Of a DNA stretch of 64,000 bases, positions 50,254-59,567 are shown piece by piece (the stretch's first letter is position 1; each line of letters starts with the position of its first letter). Below the pieces are notes generated by a model that saw only the letters and a program-made list of their open reading frames with translations, was not told the origin of the DNA and searched no databases. Made by a program: the position numbers and the translations under genes. Origin of the DNA: Allomyces arbusculus (Eukaryota > Blastocladiomycota > Blastocladiomycetes > Blastocladiales > Blastocladiaceae); contig JADHYV010000010.1 of assembly GCA_027604705.1 (NCBI GenBank), positions 248,001-312,000 of the forward strand, read 5' to 3'.

Positions 50254-52194
50254 ATGTCGCCGGCTGCCTCGACCATGATTCAATCAACAAGACGCGTAAC
50301 TTGCTGCACGATGCTTCCAAGCACGCTTCGGCTCCGCCTTGTCCCGCGCCGCCCCATCGCGGCCGTTGCGGCCGCCACGAGCACGTCGAGGCGCTCGATC
50401 TCGGCCAACGTTGGTGCCAGCTCACGTCCGATCACGGCAACGGCCCTGATCGCTCCCCGTGCCGCGACAGCATGCCAAGTCCCACTCTACACGCATTTGT
50501 CGCGCCGTGCTGCATCAACCACGCCCACCAAGACGGCACGCGACGAGATGCGCGAGCTGAAAGCACTCTTCCGCGCTCTGTCCGAGGCGCGTACGCCCTC
50601 GGCGCGCATGGCCGTCTTGGCGGGGCCGCATTTCCGCCAGTACATGCCGCTGTTGCAATTTGTCATGGATCCGTCCACCAAGTTTGGCATTACGCGGGCG
50701 GCCTTGGTCAATTCCGGCTCCGAGGAACCGCACACGGGCGCAGGGTACCCGTCTGTGGCCGATTTCTTATTGCGAGTGCAGGAGATCAACAAGGTTGGTG
50801 GCAAGGGGTCGATGGGCGAGATGCAGGCGGTGATTCGCGAATTCTTGGCCACAGCTGTGCAAGGCGACGAGGAAGCGCGGGAGGTGATCATGCGGCTGCT
50901 CGATCGCAATTTGCGTGTCGGATGTGGGCCGGCGTTCTTCAAGAATTGGCCATGGATCGATGCGGAGCGCCAAGAACTCGCGACGCGGTTTGGGCTCACG
51001 CATTATGCGACTGCGAGTGGGACGAGTATTGTGTCGACAGCGACGAGCACGGCCAAGACGTCAAAGGCGGTTGAAGATGCCCCGGTGGCGGCTTCAGCAA
51101 TGACGGCGCGCTCCACCTCGACTCCCGCTCCTGTTGCTTCTCGCCCAGCAGCGCCTGTTTCGAGCACCCCCGCCACTCACCTCGCACGCCTCGAGCCGTA
51201 CCCCGCCGTCGTTCTCGGATACCCCTACAAGGGCAAGTTGCAGAGCCCGACCTCCACGTTCCTCGTCTCGCGCAAGCTCGACGGTGTGCGCATGATTGCA
51301 CACGTACTTGGCGGATCCGCGGTCGAAGTCTACTCGCGCACGGGCAAGGCACTCAACGTGCCCGAGTCGGTGCGCGCTGACCTCGTCGCCCTCGTGCCCG
51401 CCGGCGAAGTACGCATTTTCGACGGCGAACTGTGCGCAATCGACCCCGAGTCATACACGGAGAGCTTTGACGCCGTGATTGGCGCCGTCCGGTCACTAAA
51501 GCGCGGTGCTGCCGCAACCCAAGGGGTGAACGTGCAGTACTGCGTGTTTGATATGCTGACTGAAGACGAGTTCCGCGCGGGACGCTATACGGGCCGATCG
51601 CTCACCACGCGGCTAGACGACCTGTTCACGATGGCCGGGCGGGACGCGAGTGAGTGGCACGTGCCGGACTTGCTGGATGTTGGGAACGACGCGCCCAAGT
51701 CGCTCGTGCGGCTCGCGCCGCATATTCTCGCCCTGACGCAAGCGCCAATGCTCGGTGCAGACGCACCCACGGCGTTGTCTGCGGCGGCCGCCGCGTCATC
51801 GCGCCGCGGGTGGGAAGGGGTCATGGTGCGCCGCGACACGCAGTTCAAGGGCGGACGGTCGTCGGATTTGGTTAAGATCAAGCGGTGGCAAGACAAGGAG
51901 TATGCGGTGATGGGCGTCGATGTGGATCCGGCGTTCACGCTTGCGCCAGGGACGGCGCCCGTGGGGTTGCCTGCAGGACCTGTCGCGTATGCGCGCGCGC
52001 TGTTGATTCAGAATGGTGGGATTCAGGTTGCGGTCGGGACGGGGATGAGTTTGGAGCAGCGGTTGGCGTGGGGTAAGAACCCGAATTTGGTCGTGGGGAA
52101 GACGATTACTGTGCAGTACTTCGAGGAGACAAAGGACGGGAGTTTGCGGTTCCCGTCACTCAAGGCCGTTTACGATGGCGAGCGCGACATGTAA
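50254..52194 (+). CDS. ATP-dependent DNA ligase of phage/bacterial-like type, probable mitochondrial targeting
   Basis: A single exon of 646 residues from ATG 50254. Residues 1-90 are Arg/Ser/Ala-rich with almost no acidic residues (MIQSTRRVTCC, RRPIAAVAAATSTSRRSIS), which resembles a mitochondrial presequence. An N-terminal helical domain follows (YMPLLQFVMDPSTKFGIT; IMRLLDRNLRVGCGPAFFKN), of the kind found in T4-like ligases. The nucleotidyltransferase core has motif I SRKLDGVRMIAHV (adenylated Lys), motif Ia-like VEVYSRTGKALNVPE, motif III VRIFDGELCAID, motif IV RGWEGVMVRRD and motif V DLVKIKRWQDKEYAVMG. An OB-fold-like end follows (LVVGKTITVQYFEETKDGSLRFP). The layout differs from nuclear LIG1/Cdc9 and LIG4, which have larger N-terminal domains. 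It could serve mitochondrial DNA repair, but location is inferred only from the leader. A transfer origin is possible. Confidence 0.85.
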   Translation: MSPAASTMIQSTRRVTCCTMLPSTLRLRLVPRRPIAAVAAATSTSRRSISANVGASSRPITATALIAPRAATACQVPLYTHLSRRAASTTPTKTARDEMRELKALFRALSEARTPSARMAVLAGPHFRQYMPLLQFVMDPSTKFGITRAALVNSGSEEPHTGAGYPSVADFLLRVQEINKVGGKGSMGEMQAVIREFLATAVQGDEEAREVIMRLLDRNLRVGCGPAFFKNWPWIDAERQELATRFGLTHYATASGTSIVSTATSTAKTSKAVEDAPVAASAMTARSTSTPAPVASRPAAPVSSTPATHLARLEPYPAVVLGYPYKGKLQSPTSTFLVSRKLDGVRMIAHVLGGSAVEVYSRTGKALNVPESVRADLVALVPAGEVRIFDGELCAIDPESYTESFDAVIGAVRSLKRGAAATQGVNVQYCVFDMLTEDEFRAGRYTGRSLTTRLDDLFTMAGRDASEWHVPDLLDVGNDAPKSLVRLAPHILALTQAPMLGADAPTALSAAAAASSRRGWEGVMVRRDTQFKGGRSSDLVKIKRWQDKEYAVMGVDVDPAFTLAPGTAPVGLPAGPVAYARALLIQNGGIQVAVGTGMSLEQRLAWGKNPNLVVGKTITVQYFEETKDGSLRFPSLKAVYDGERDM

Positions 52195-52636
52195 TGAATG
52201 TGTTGGTGTTCCAATATTAGTAGACGCGATCAATATGCTCTGGCTTTTCTTCTTTTACTGACTTGAGAATCGATGTGCACCCTGCTTTGTGGCCGCGATC
52301 AACAACAAAACGGTTCCAAAAGCCAAACAGAGCTGGAGCAGTCGACACCTCAGAGAACCTCCACCCGTCCCCATCCTGTCCTTGGTGCCAACACGAGGTG
52401 CAAAATAATGGAGCAGGTTTTGACAACAAGCAGCTGAGTGTGCAACCACGAGATTCGTCAAAATGGGTTCTATACAACGTGCGAGTAACTTTGAAGAGAT
52501 CTCGGAGGTGACCATCGACGGGGCAGGTGTGCAGAACGCGCGCACGACTCGAAAGCGCATGGTGACCCCCGACCACCAAACGCAATGGTATGACCGAGTG
52601 GATGACAATGAAACCAAAACGGAAGCGCAGCCCCGC
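52195..52636. other. Convergent 3' region between ligase and CHY-finger genes
   Basis: About 440 bp. Minus-strand frames here have no domain signature and lie downstream of the CHY-finger stop codon. No gene is supported. Confidence 0.4.
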
Positions 52637-53267
52637 CTAGCTCTGTTCGGCCTCAATTTCCTTGAGCAGCTCCTCTTCTTCGAGTGCGAGCATCTGCTTC
52701 AGGTAGGCCTTGCGGTGCTCCTCCATGGCCTCGATTGGGTCAATAAACTTTTGCTTCATGCGCGGGTCGATCACAGCGCTGTGGGCCAACAAACAAACGG
52801 GCGAATAAAAAAGTACAGTACGGTCAGCTCAAGAAATGTGGTCGTGACGTGCCCGCAGGGGGAGGGGGGGGGGGGGGAATCGAGCTTCGACGCACCTCGC
52901 GTTTTTGCGCAGGTCGTCTGCCTCGAACCCAACCTCCAATTCGGGCTCGACAGCTTCAATCACGTATTGGTTGTCGCAGTACGGACAAAACTCGTCCTGC
53001 TCGTCGTAGTCGCTGTGGTTCCAGCCAGACAATTGTCAGGATCCTGAAACACTCTGCGGCGAACCGGTGAATCGTCACGAGGCCGTCGACGACGTACGCC
53101 ATATCCTTGCGGAAGACCTTCTTGCACTTTTTGCAGCCAAAGACCATTTCCGTGACGCGCTTGAGCGGGTGGTCCGATACCTCGGCGTGGCACTCGGGGC
53201 AGTCGAACCAGCGCCGGCAGCATTGCGCGCGAATCGAGACTTGGGCGTTGAGAACGTGCTTGCACAT
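52637..53267 (-). CDS. CHY-type zinc-finger protein (conserved fungal family)
   Basis: A small three-exon gene. The start is ATG 53267, with MCKHVLNAQVSIRAQCCRRW, then FDCPECHAEVSDHPLKRVTE, MVFGCKKCKKVFRKDM, an intron, DEFCPYCDNQYVIEAVEPEL and VGFEADDLRKNA, then an intron. The last exon, AVIDPRMKQKFIDPIEAME through EEEELLKEIEAEQS, stops at 52637. The C/H pattern (CKH, CC, CPEC, CKKC, CPYC) binds zinc. The first 60 residues closely follow the fungal family that begins MCKHVLNAQVSIR(S/A)xCC. Function is unknown in general; CHY fingers also occur in Hot13 and in ubiquitin ligases. The second intron contains a long G run on the plus strand (52864-52878). Confidence 0.85.
52864..52878 (+). repeat. 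Poly-G tract within the CHY-finger intron
   Basis: A run of about 15 G bases, interrupted at most once, sits in the second intron; on the transcribed strand it reads as a C-rich tract near the 5' splice site. Such runs slip easily in sequencing and replication. Confidence 0.7.
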
Positions 53268-53770
53268 GGCTGGTTCGATGGTGAGGCTGGTAGAGGTGGG
53301 AAGTGGCAGCGCGGTACGGGTTGAACGTGGTTCTAGCGCAGTTGCTGGTGTAGTTGCGGATGGTCGCGGGTCCTGAGCTGAAACTGTGACGCAGTTTGCG
53401 TGCGCTGCTGTTGCTGCTGCTTCTGTCGATGCGGCGTGAGGAGACGACGATGGTGGTTAGTGGCCGAGGCGCTCGAAATGCGCGACGTTCGCCACTTCTT
53501 GCACTGCAAATGGTGAACTTTGACGGAGCGGTGGTTGTGGCAGGTATCCACGTCGATTGATGTCTTGCTCTTGTCGATCGTTTTCGCTTGCTTTCGAGTT
53601 TCGCTGTGTTCTTTGCCAGTCCTTCATGACAGCACCAACAAAGACCAAATCAACGCTGCAACTCCGACTGTCGCCCCGCAACAACGTCAGTTGGACCTAT
53701 CCAGCAATTATTCTCGTCGAGTTTTGAGAGCGCGCCCGCTCTCGACGCCGAACCACGCCAAGACGCAACC
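53268..53770. promoter_or_regulatory. Shared divergent promoter region of CHY-finger and NUDCD1 genes
   Basis: About 500 bp between divergent start codons. A CAG/CTG-type short repeat lies near 53400-53430 (ctgctgttgctgctgcttctg). No gene was seen. Confidence 0.4.
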
Positions 53771-55797
53771 ATGACCGGCTCAACCCGCCTGAGCAGCAGA
53801 CGCGATGAGCTTCGACCCAAGCGCACGCTGCTCGACCCGAATTTCGAGGGCTACAAGCTCGCGTTCCTGCACCAGGACCCGCGCGCGCGCGTCGATCACA
53901 TCGCCGATCTGCCGGGCACGCCACTGTCGCTCAGCGAACTCGATCGGCAATGGCGCCCCAGTGACGCCAAGGCGCACACGTCATTCTCGTACGCCATGGC
54001 CGCGGCGCGCATGGCCGCCAACAACCTGCTTGAGGTGGACCTTGGCGGTGGCGAGCGCCGGTTGGTGTACTTGGACGCGGATTGGCGCGTCAATTTGTGT
54101 TTCTCGAATGTACGTGCTGGCGCGGGTAATCATGGACAGGTTATAAATGATCGTAGAGCTCAATGGTCTGCTTTCTTGTTAAATAGGGTCAACTCGACCG
54201 CGCGATCCCACTCGTGGAGCCGATTGCCACGGCGCAAACACGGCAGCACGCGCTGTTCCCGTCCATGATTGCCGCTCGGCCCGTTTCTAGCGATTCAGCA
54301 AGTAGCTCGCACCTCTTGTGCAGCGACGGCATGGGATCGCTCTTTATCATTGACCTGAGCACGCGCGCCGTGACCGACACGTTCCACCAGCCCGATCCCT
54401 TTGTCCTCCTCGACGCGACCGTGACCAACAGCGACGGCATGCACTGCTTGAACGTGATCTTGTATACCGTCTCCGAGGATACGTTGGCTACCGACTCGGC
54501 ATCGACCACCAATTCACGGCCACGCGCACGACCGGCGACGCGGTTCCACGGCACCCAACTCGTGTTCGAACTGTCGACCACCACCCCTATGGACGTGGAC
54601 GACGCGAGCCCATCCATTCCCGTTCTCCACCCAACGCGGTTGACCCATCTGTGGACGTCGCGCGCGCACCCCCATTTCGCCGCCCTCACGCCCTCTGGCA
54701 CCGTGATTGCCGGCAGCAACGCGCTGCTCGCCCGCGCCGCTGCCGCATTCGCCATAACCGACGACGAATCCACGCCCGAATGGCGCCCGTCGTCCGATCC
54801 TGGCGCACCGACCCCCGCCACCGCCCCTGAACCTTCACCGACGTCCACTGTCTTCCAGTGCGCGCACTTCGCGTACATGTGGACGCAAACCGCCACTGAC
54901 ATGACTGTGCACATCACGCTCGCCACGCGCGTATCCCCGCGGCAAGTGCAGTGCCGGTTCACCCCGACTGGCGTCTCGCTGGTCGTCAAGGGCATGCAAC
55001 TTTCGCCCTCCGAGTCCCCGCAGACCGTGGTCATTCTCGACGGCGCACCGTGGGCAAGGATCGTCCCAGACGACTGTGTCTGGACGCTCGAGGAGCAGAC
55101 GCACCTGGTCGTGCACTTGGAAAAGGCCGAGGCGCGGACGCGGTGGACGCACATTTTGGACACGGACGACAGGTGTCTTGAAACGGTGGATCCGTCGGAA
55201 CTCGCGGGGATGCGTGAGGCTCTGGCCAAGTACACGTCACAGATGGACGACGCGGCGACGGCGTTGCGCGGTCGCGCGGTCCCTGCGGGCGCGCAGGGCG
55301 GGACGACGTCGTTTATGCAGGATCACGAGGATATTGATTTGGAGATGGATGAGCCGACGTTGTGTGTGGCGCGGATTACGGTGAATGGGAGTGTGAGCGA
55401 GGTCGAGCCGGTGGCGACGGGTTTGCACCAGTACTTGTGCCCGGCGTGGCCGCGCGGCGTGTGTTTCAAGCACGATGTGGACGGGGTGGTGTATTTGCTC
55501 GATGAGTTGGAGCACGTGTATTCGGCGCCCGCGTTTGGGTACGTGCAGGCGTCCAAGCGCGAGAAGCGGCTCGCGGTCGCGGCAAGCCGGTTTGTCGTGC
55601 TGGCCGAGGCAAGGCACCATGTGTACGTGTACATGATGCCCGCAACGACCATGGAGCACCGCGCGACGCAGTATATGGTGGAGATTGGCGATGGTGAAGT
55701 GGCGGGTCTGACGCCAGTGTGTGGTGACGATGGCGAGGCGATTGGATTTGCCGTGGCCACGACCAAGGGGTTGTACATGGTCCATTTGCCATTGTGA
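53771..55797 (+). CDS. NUDCD1: NudC domain-containing protein 1 (CS-domain co-chaperone-like)
   Basis: NUDCD1-type proteins pair a CS (p23-like) domain with beta-propeller halves and act with Hsp90-linked machinery. The start is ATG 53771. Exon 1 has LRPKRTLLDPNFEGYKLAFL, equivalent to the human LRPKRDLLNPKFEGYKLS, and VYLDADWRVNLCFSN. One intron of about 75 nt (GTACGTGCTG donor at about 54111, acceptor AATAGG-type near 54188) leads to LDRAIPLVEPIATAQTRQHA. Propeller-like strands continue (LLCSDGMGSLFIIDLSTRAV). The CS domain is at about 54900-55150: MTVHITLATRVSPRQVQCRF, then GVSLVVKGMQL and DCVWTLEEQTHLVVHLEK. The C-terminal half carries further propeller strands and ends GLYMVHLPL. The length of about 650 residues is slightly above the animal protein. 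Confidence 0.85.
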
Positions 55798-55882
55798 GCT
55801 GTTCACGATGGTCGCCAAGCGGGTCAAGGAGCAATAGCGTCAATAAAACCACGCTTCCGGTTCACAAACGAATCCACACCAA

Positions 55883-56688
55883 TCAACTGCTGTTCCTCGC
55901 CGAAAAGTAAATCCCTTCTTGCGCCATCCACTCGGAATCGCTCGATGCCGACCGCGCGCCGTGCACCTCGAGCTGCCCGGCAATCGGTCGCTGGAACATG
56001 TACTGCTCGCCCGTAGCCAAATGCCGGCCCGTTCCTTCGTGCACCAGGCCAATGGGCGACTCGCGCAACCACACTTTGCCCGACTTGCACTTGAGCGTCC
56101 AGTTATCGCCCGTGTCCTCTCCGGAATACGCGCTAATTTCCTGGTTGCCCGAGAGCGGTGACGCGTGCTGGTGCGAGTGCAGGTGCGTGCGCGTCGCCAC
56201 GTGCATCAGGCGGATCGTTGAGCCGCACAGGATCGGTTCACTGACAAATGAACGCGAACGTGAGGGACACTGCTGTATTCCAGCTCATAGCGAGAGGGGA
56301 AACTGTACCCTCGCGTACACGACTCGCCCCACCCTTTCTTGACAACCCATAGCGAGTTTGGATCGTCGCGGTTCGGCAAACCCGTCACGGACTGCTGGCC
56401 CGACCCGGACCCGTACCGCACATTGTGACTGTGCAGCTTGAACCCGGACGGCACGTGCGAGAGCTTGATGATGGCGCCGCAAGTGACCTTAGCGAATTCT
56501 GGTGGTCATGACGTTCGGGATCATCAGGTCATGTCGATGCGTGGGTGTCGTGCGATGGTTGGCACGGATCACAACGGACCATCATCGACAGGGATCGGCT
56601 TGGCGGGCTCCCCGGCCTCGGCGCTGGTTGTCGCGACGCAGAGCACAAGCGCGACGGCGGCGAGAAATGCAGCAAGTCGTTGGATCAT
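55883..56688 (-). CDS. SDF2: SDF2-like MIR-domain protein of the ER
   Basis: SDF2 proteins sit in the ER lumen with chaperones and resemble the MIR part of protein O-mannosyltransferases. The start is ATG 56688; the signal peptide is IQRLAAFLAAVALVLCVATT. An intron ending CACCAG leads to EFAKVTCGAIIKLSHVPSGF, then KLHSHNVRYGSGSGQQSVTG, the first MIR repeat. A second intron (donor GTACAG, acceptor TTTGTCAG) leads to EPILCGSTIRLMHVATRTHL and HSHQHASPLSGNQEISAYSG, then WTLKCKSGKVWLRE. The third MIR repeat ends GIYFSARNSS at 55883. The order and spacing match animal and plant SDF2 exactly. I see no KDEL/HDEL at the C-terminus. It is convergent with NUDCD1, only 85 bp away. Confidence 0.9.
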
Positions 56689-56988
56689 GTGGTTGGCGGA
56701 GTTGAGGGTGGGCGATGGCAGCAGCAGCAGCTTCGACAACAGGTTGCTGAGCAGCGTGCGGTGAACGAAGTCGATCGCGGTCCTTTGGTTTGTGACAGAT
56801 CAGACAGGTTGGTGTGGCTGTCGTTCATCCACTGTCGGGCTAATCGCCGGCCTGGCCAACCACCAACGCTTTGCGCCGATGCCGGAATATCGTTGCCGCT
56901 CCCCACACTTCTCTCGCCACGCGACCCAACCGCCCCTGTCGACCACGCTCCGCTCGAACCTGACACTCTCCACCTGCTCGACAGCAGC

Positions 56989-57927
56989 ATGACCCCACCT
57001 CCGTCGTTCCTCGGCCTCGAAAACGTGCACGTGCTCGTCACCGGCGCGTCCGGCGGTCTCGGCGTCGCGCTCGTCCGACAACTCGTCGAGGTTGCTGGCG
57101 CGCGCGTGACCGCGCACCATAACCGCGCACTCGCGCCGGACTCGGCGCTCGCGCAACTTGTGCGCGAACTCGGGTCGGACCGCGTGCGCACAATCCAGGC
57201 CGATGTGACGAACGAGTCCGATGTGACCAAGGCCGTTCAAGGCGCGAATGGGGGCGATTGGGGCGTCTCGACGGTGCTAATGCTGTCGCACGGCGTCTGG
57301 CCCGAGGAGGATGTGGGTGTCGTGGACATGGAGTATGCTCGGTGGAAGCGCACATTGGCGATCAACCTCGATGTACTTATTGTGATGTGTTCGGGGAGGT
57401 GGGTGGAGAGTATCTCGGGACTGACCATCATGTCGATCTTGCAGGGCACGTTCCTGTTCATCAAGCACTGGGCGCAGGGCGTGCGGAGCGCCGTGCAGAA
57501 CGGCACCCTGTCCCCGACCTTCCCGCACGTCTCGGTCGTCTTTGTTGGGTCCACGGCCGCGCGGTTCGGCGAAGCCTGGCACGCCGACTATTCTGCCTCG
57601 AAAGCCGCGGTCCAGGGCGGCGGGCTCGTCCTGTCGCTGAAAAACGAACTCGTCAAGTCCGTGCACAAGCGCGCACGCATCAATGCCGTTTCGCCGGGTT
57701 GGATTCGCACGCCCATGGCTGCGCGCGCAATGGAGGACCCAAAATTGTTGGGCCAGGCGCTCGCAACCACGCCGTTGATGCGCGTCGCCGAGCCCGAGGA
57801 TGTGGCCGCGGCGATGGTGTACCTCGCGTCGGGGACTGCGGCGGTGCATGTGACGGGGTCGGTCTTGGATTTGGCGGGTGGGATGGAGGGACGGTTGCTC
57901 AACCCGCCGCCGGCTGCCAAGTTGTAG
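56989..57927 (+). CDS. Short-chain dehydrogenase/reductase
   Basis: An NAD(P)-dependent oxidoreductase of about 288 residues. ATG 56989 (MTPPPSFLGLENVHV) precedes the cofactor motif LVTGASGGLGVALVRQL (TGxxxGxG). A 72-nt in-frame intron (57373-57444, GTACTT...TTGCAG) is removed to give the family motif AINLDGTFLFIKHW. The catalytic tetrad is visible: VVFVGSTAARFG supplies Ser, and ADYSASKAAVQ gives Tyr and Lys (YxxxK). INAVSPGWIRTPM and the C-terminal AMVYLASGTAAVHVTGSVLD are classic SDR elements. ATVE-like substrate clues are absent, so the substrate cannot be named. It is divergent from SDF2 (300 bp) and convergent with OST2 (40 bp). Confidence 0.85.
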   Translation: MTPPPSFLGLENVHVLVTGASGGLGVALVRQLVEVAGARVTAHHNRALAPDSALAQLVRELGSDRVRTIQADVTNESDVTKAVQGANGGDWGVSTVLMLSHGVWPEEDVGVVDMEYARWKRTLAINLDVLIVMCSGRWVESISGLTIMSILQGTFLFIKHWAQGVRSAVQNGTLSPTFPHVSVVFVGSTAARFGEAWHADYSASKAAVQGGGLVLSLKNELVKSVHKRARINAVSPGWIRTPMAARAMEDPKLLGQALATTPLMRVAEPEDVAAAMVYLASGTAAVHVTGSVLDLAGGMEGRLLNPPPAAKL

Positions 57928-57967
57928 AAATTGGCAAAACGAGTGGGTGGGTATGGACGCGGCCTTG

Positions 57968-58468
57968 TTAGCCCAGAAAATGGATGACAATGAAATGCAG
58001 CAGCACGTTGCAGATCACAAACTCGCCGAATGCTCTATGGAAAAAATGTGGTCAGTTGATGCTGGGCGCGGCAGGTCTGCGAACAGGAGCTAGACGGTAA
58101 CGCACTGTTGCGGGTTCCAAATGATCTTGCCCTTGTTCTCCGGGTTGCTCCGCATGCGCAGCGACACTAGCCATGCGCGTCCCGTCAGCTTGCCGTCGCT
58201 ATCGCCATTTCAAGGGGACGCATCGTAGCACAGTACCGGCAAAGACAAACGACGCGACCGCGGACCCGAACCCGGCGAGGAACGCGTTGAACGGGTAGGA
58301 TCCGGCGATCAGCACGTAGACGAATTGCGCAATGCCCGAGTAGAGCAGGAACACGAGGTAGATGTCGATCAGCTTGAGGTGCGCCGGCGTCGTTGTGACA
58401 TAGTGCGACCACAGCGACGACACGGCCGACGGGCTCACAGAAGACGACTTTTTTGCCGACGGTGCCAT
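57968..58468 (-). CDS. OST2: Oligosaccharyltransferase subunit OST2/DAD1
   Basis: This small ER membrane subunit is needed for N-glycosylation. ATG 58468 starts MAPSAKKSSSVSPSAVSS. The conserved core is HLKLIDIYLVFLLYSGIAQF and SYPFNAFLAGFGSAVASFVF, equal to the DAD1 LKLLDAYL and PFNSFLSGF signatures. An intron with donor GTACTG after FAG leads to SLRMRSNPENKGKIIWNPQQ, equivalent to LRIQINPQN. A second intron ending CCATAG leads to the last membrane span AFGEFVICNVLLHFIVIHFL-G. Three spans and a length of about 125 residues match the family. The exon 1/2 junction is approximate. It is divergent from the SmD2 gene. Confidence 0.9.
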
Positions 58469-58880
58469 GATTTCGAGGTGTGGTCGGAATGAACGGGTGG
58501 TCGTCGGAATGGTCGGGTGGATTGGTCGCGTGCGGTAGCGCGGCTCGCAGTTCGTTTAGGTTCTTGAGGCCGGATCTTCGTGCAGGTACTTGTCGCCGTG
58601 CACCGTTTGCTGCAAGTCCTGCTGGGATCGTGCGCGTTGTCGTGGATATCTGGTCGAGTGCAGATCCTAATCGCCTTCACGACGAAGACCGCGGCGCGTG
58701 CAGGGCGATCGCGGTGCAGCGGCGCCTGGTTGTCGACAGATGTGGCGGGCGTCCTGATCACTGCCTGCTCACCGTCGTCGCGACCTCGCGAACGAATATT
58801 TCGACAACCGCATTCGGCATCACCGACTTGCGACTCGGTCGCCCAACTCGCTGCAAACCGACCAGAACCCATTCAGCACC
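58469..58880. promoter_or_regulatory. Shared divergent promoter region of OST2 and SmD2 genes
   Basis: About 410 bp between divergent start codons. No gene is supported within it, and no clear core-promoter motif was recognised. Confidence 0.4.
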
Positions 58881-59392
58881 ATGTCGTGAGTGTCTTAAGC
58901 CTCTCATGAATCTCGACCCATGTTCGGCATCCAAACGAAGCAACGACGGCCAAGCTAATCCCGGGCACAACCACCACGTTCCCGCGACTTAGGAACCCCA
59001 AGGCCGCAGCCGCGCCTGAGGACCTGCGCGCACAAGAGGAGCTCGAGTTCAAGACGGGTCCACTGTCGGTGTTGCGTACGGCCGTCAAGAACAACAACCA
59101 GATCCTCATCAACTGCCGCAACAACCGCAAGCTGCTGGCGCGCGTCAAGGCGTTTGACCGGCACTGCAATATGGTCTTGGAGAACGTCAAGGAAGTGTGG
59201 ACCGAGATTCCAAAAGGCAGTGGGCCGATTGGCAAGCGCAAGCCCGTGACCAAGGACCGGTTTATTTCCAAGATGTTTTTGCGCGGCGATTCGGTGATTT
59301 TGGGTGCGTTCGGATGTAATCGAGCGTGTAGTGGCCTGGCGGTGGAGACTAACTCGTCGTGTTGATTTGTAGTCGTCCGCAACACGGCATAG
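58881..59392 (+). CDS. SNRPD2: Small nuclear ribonucleoprotein Sm D2
   Basis: A core Sm-ring protein of the spliceosomal snRNPs. The first coding exon is only five nucleotides (ATG at 58881, then TC, donor GTGAGTGT). Exon 2 after acceptor GCGACTTAG gives [40 protein letters not shown] and [20 protein letters not shown], then [14 protein letters not shown]. After [20 protein letters not shown] a further intron (59303-59371, ending TTGTAG) leads to the short end VVRNTA. The Sm1 and Sm2 motifs, including [10 protein letters not shown] and LRGDSVI, are intact. The length of about 115 residues is normal. Confidence 0.93.
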
Positions 59393-59567
59393 GTGCCGTT
59401 GTCGTCGAGTCGCTGGGGGATGTGCGCGCTGTCGGCTCTCAATTTTTTTGTGTAAATACACCATTAAGGCTCGCAAATCCTCTCCCTGTTGCTCCCGTCA
59501 GCGTCGAACCAAGAGCAATTTCCATCGCCCGACTGCACGAAATTGACGCAAATCGCGCCTCGCCTCG

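Noticed and set aside
49142-52194. Reading the ligase gene as a recent viral insertion
   Set aside because: There are no flanking viral genes, terminal repeats or target duplications, and codon use and GC match the neighbours; an old transfer or ancestral gene is more likely.
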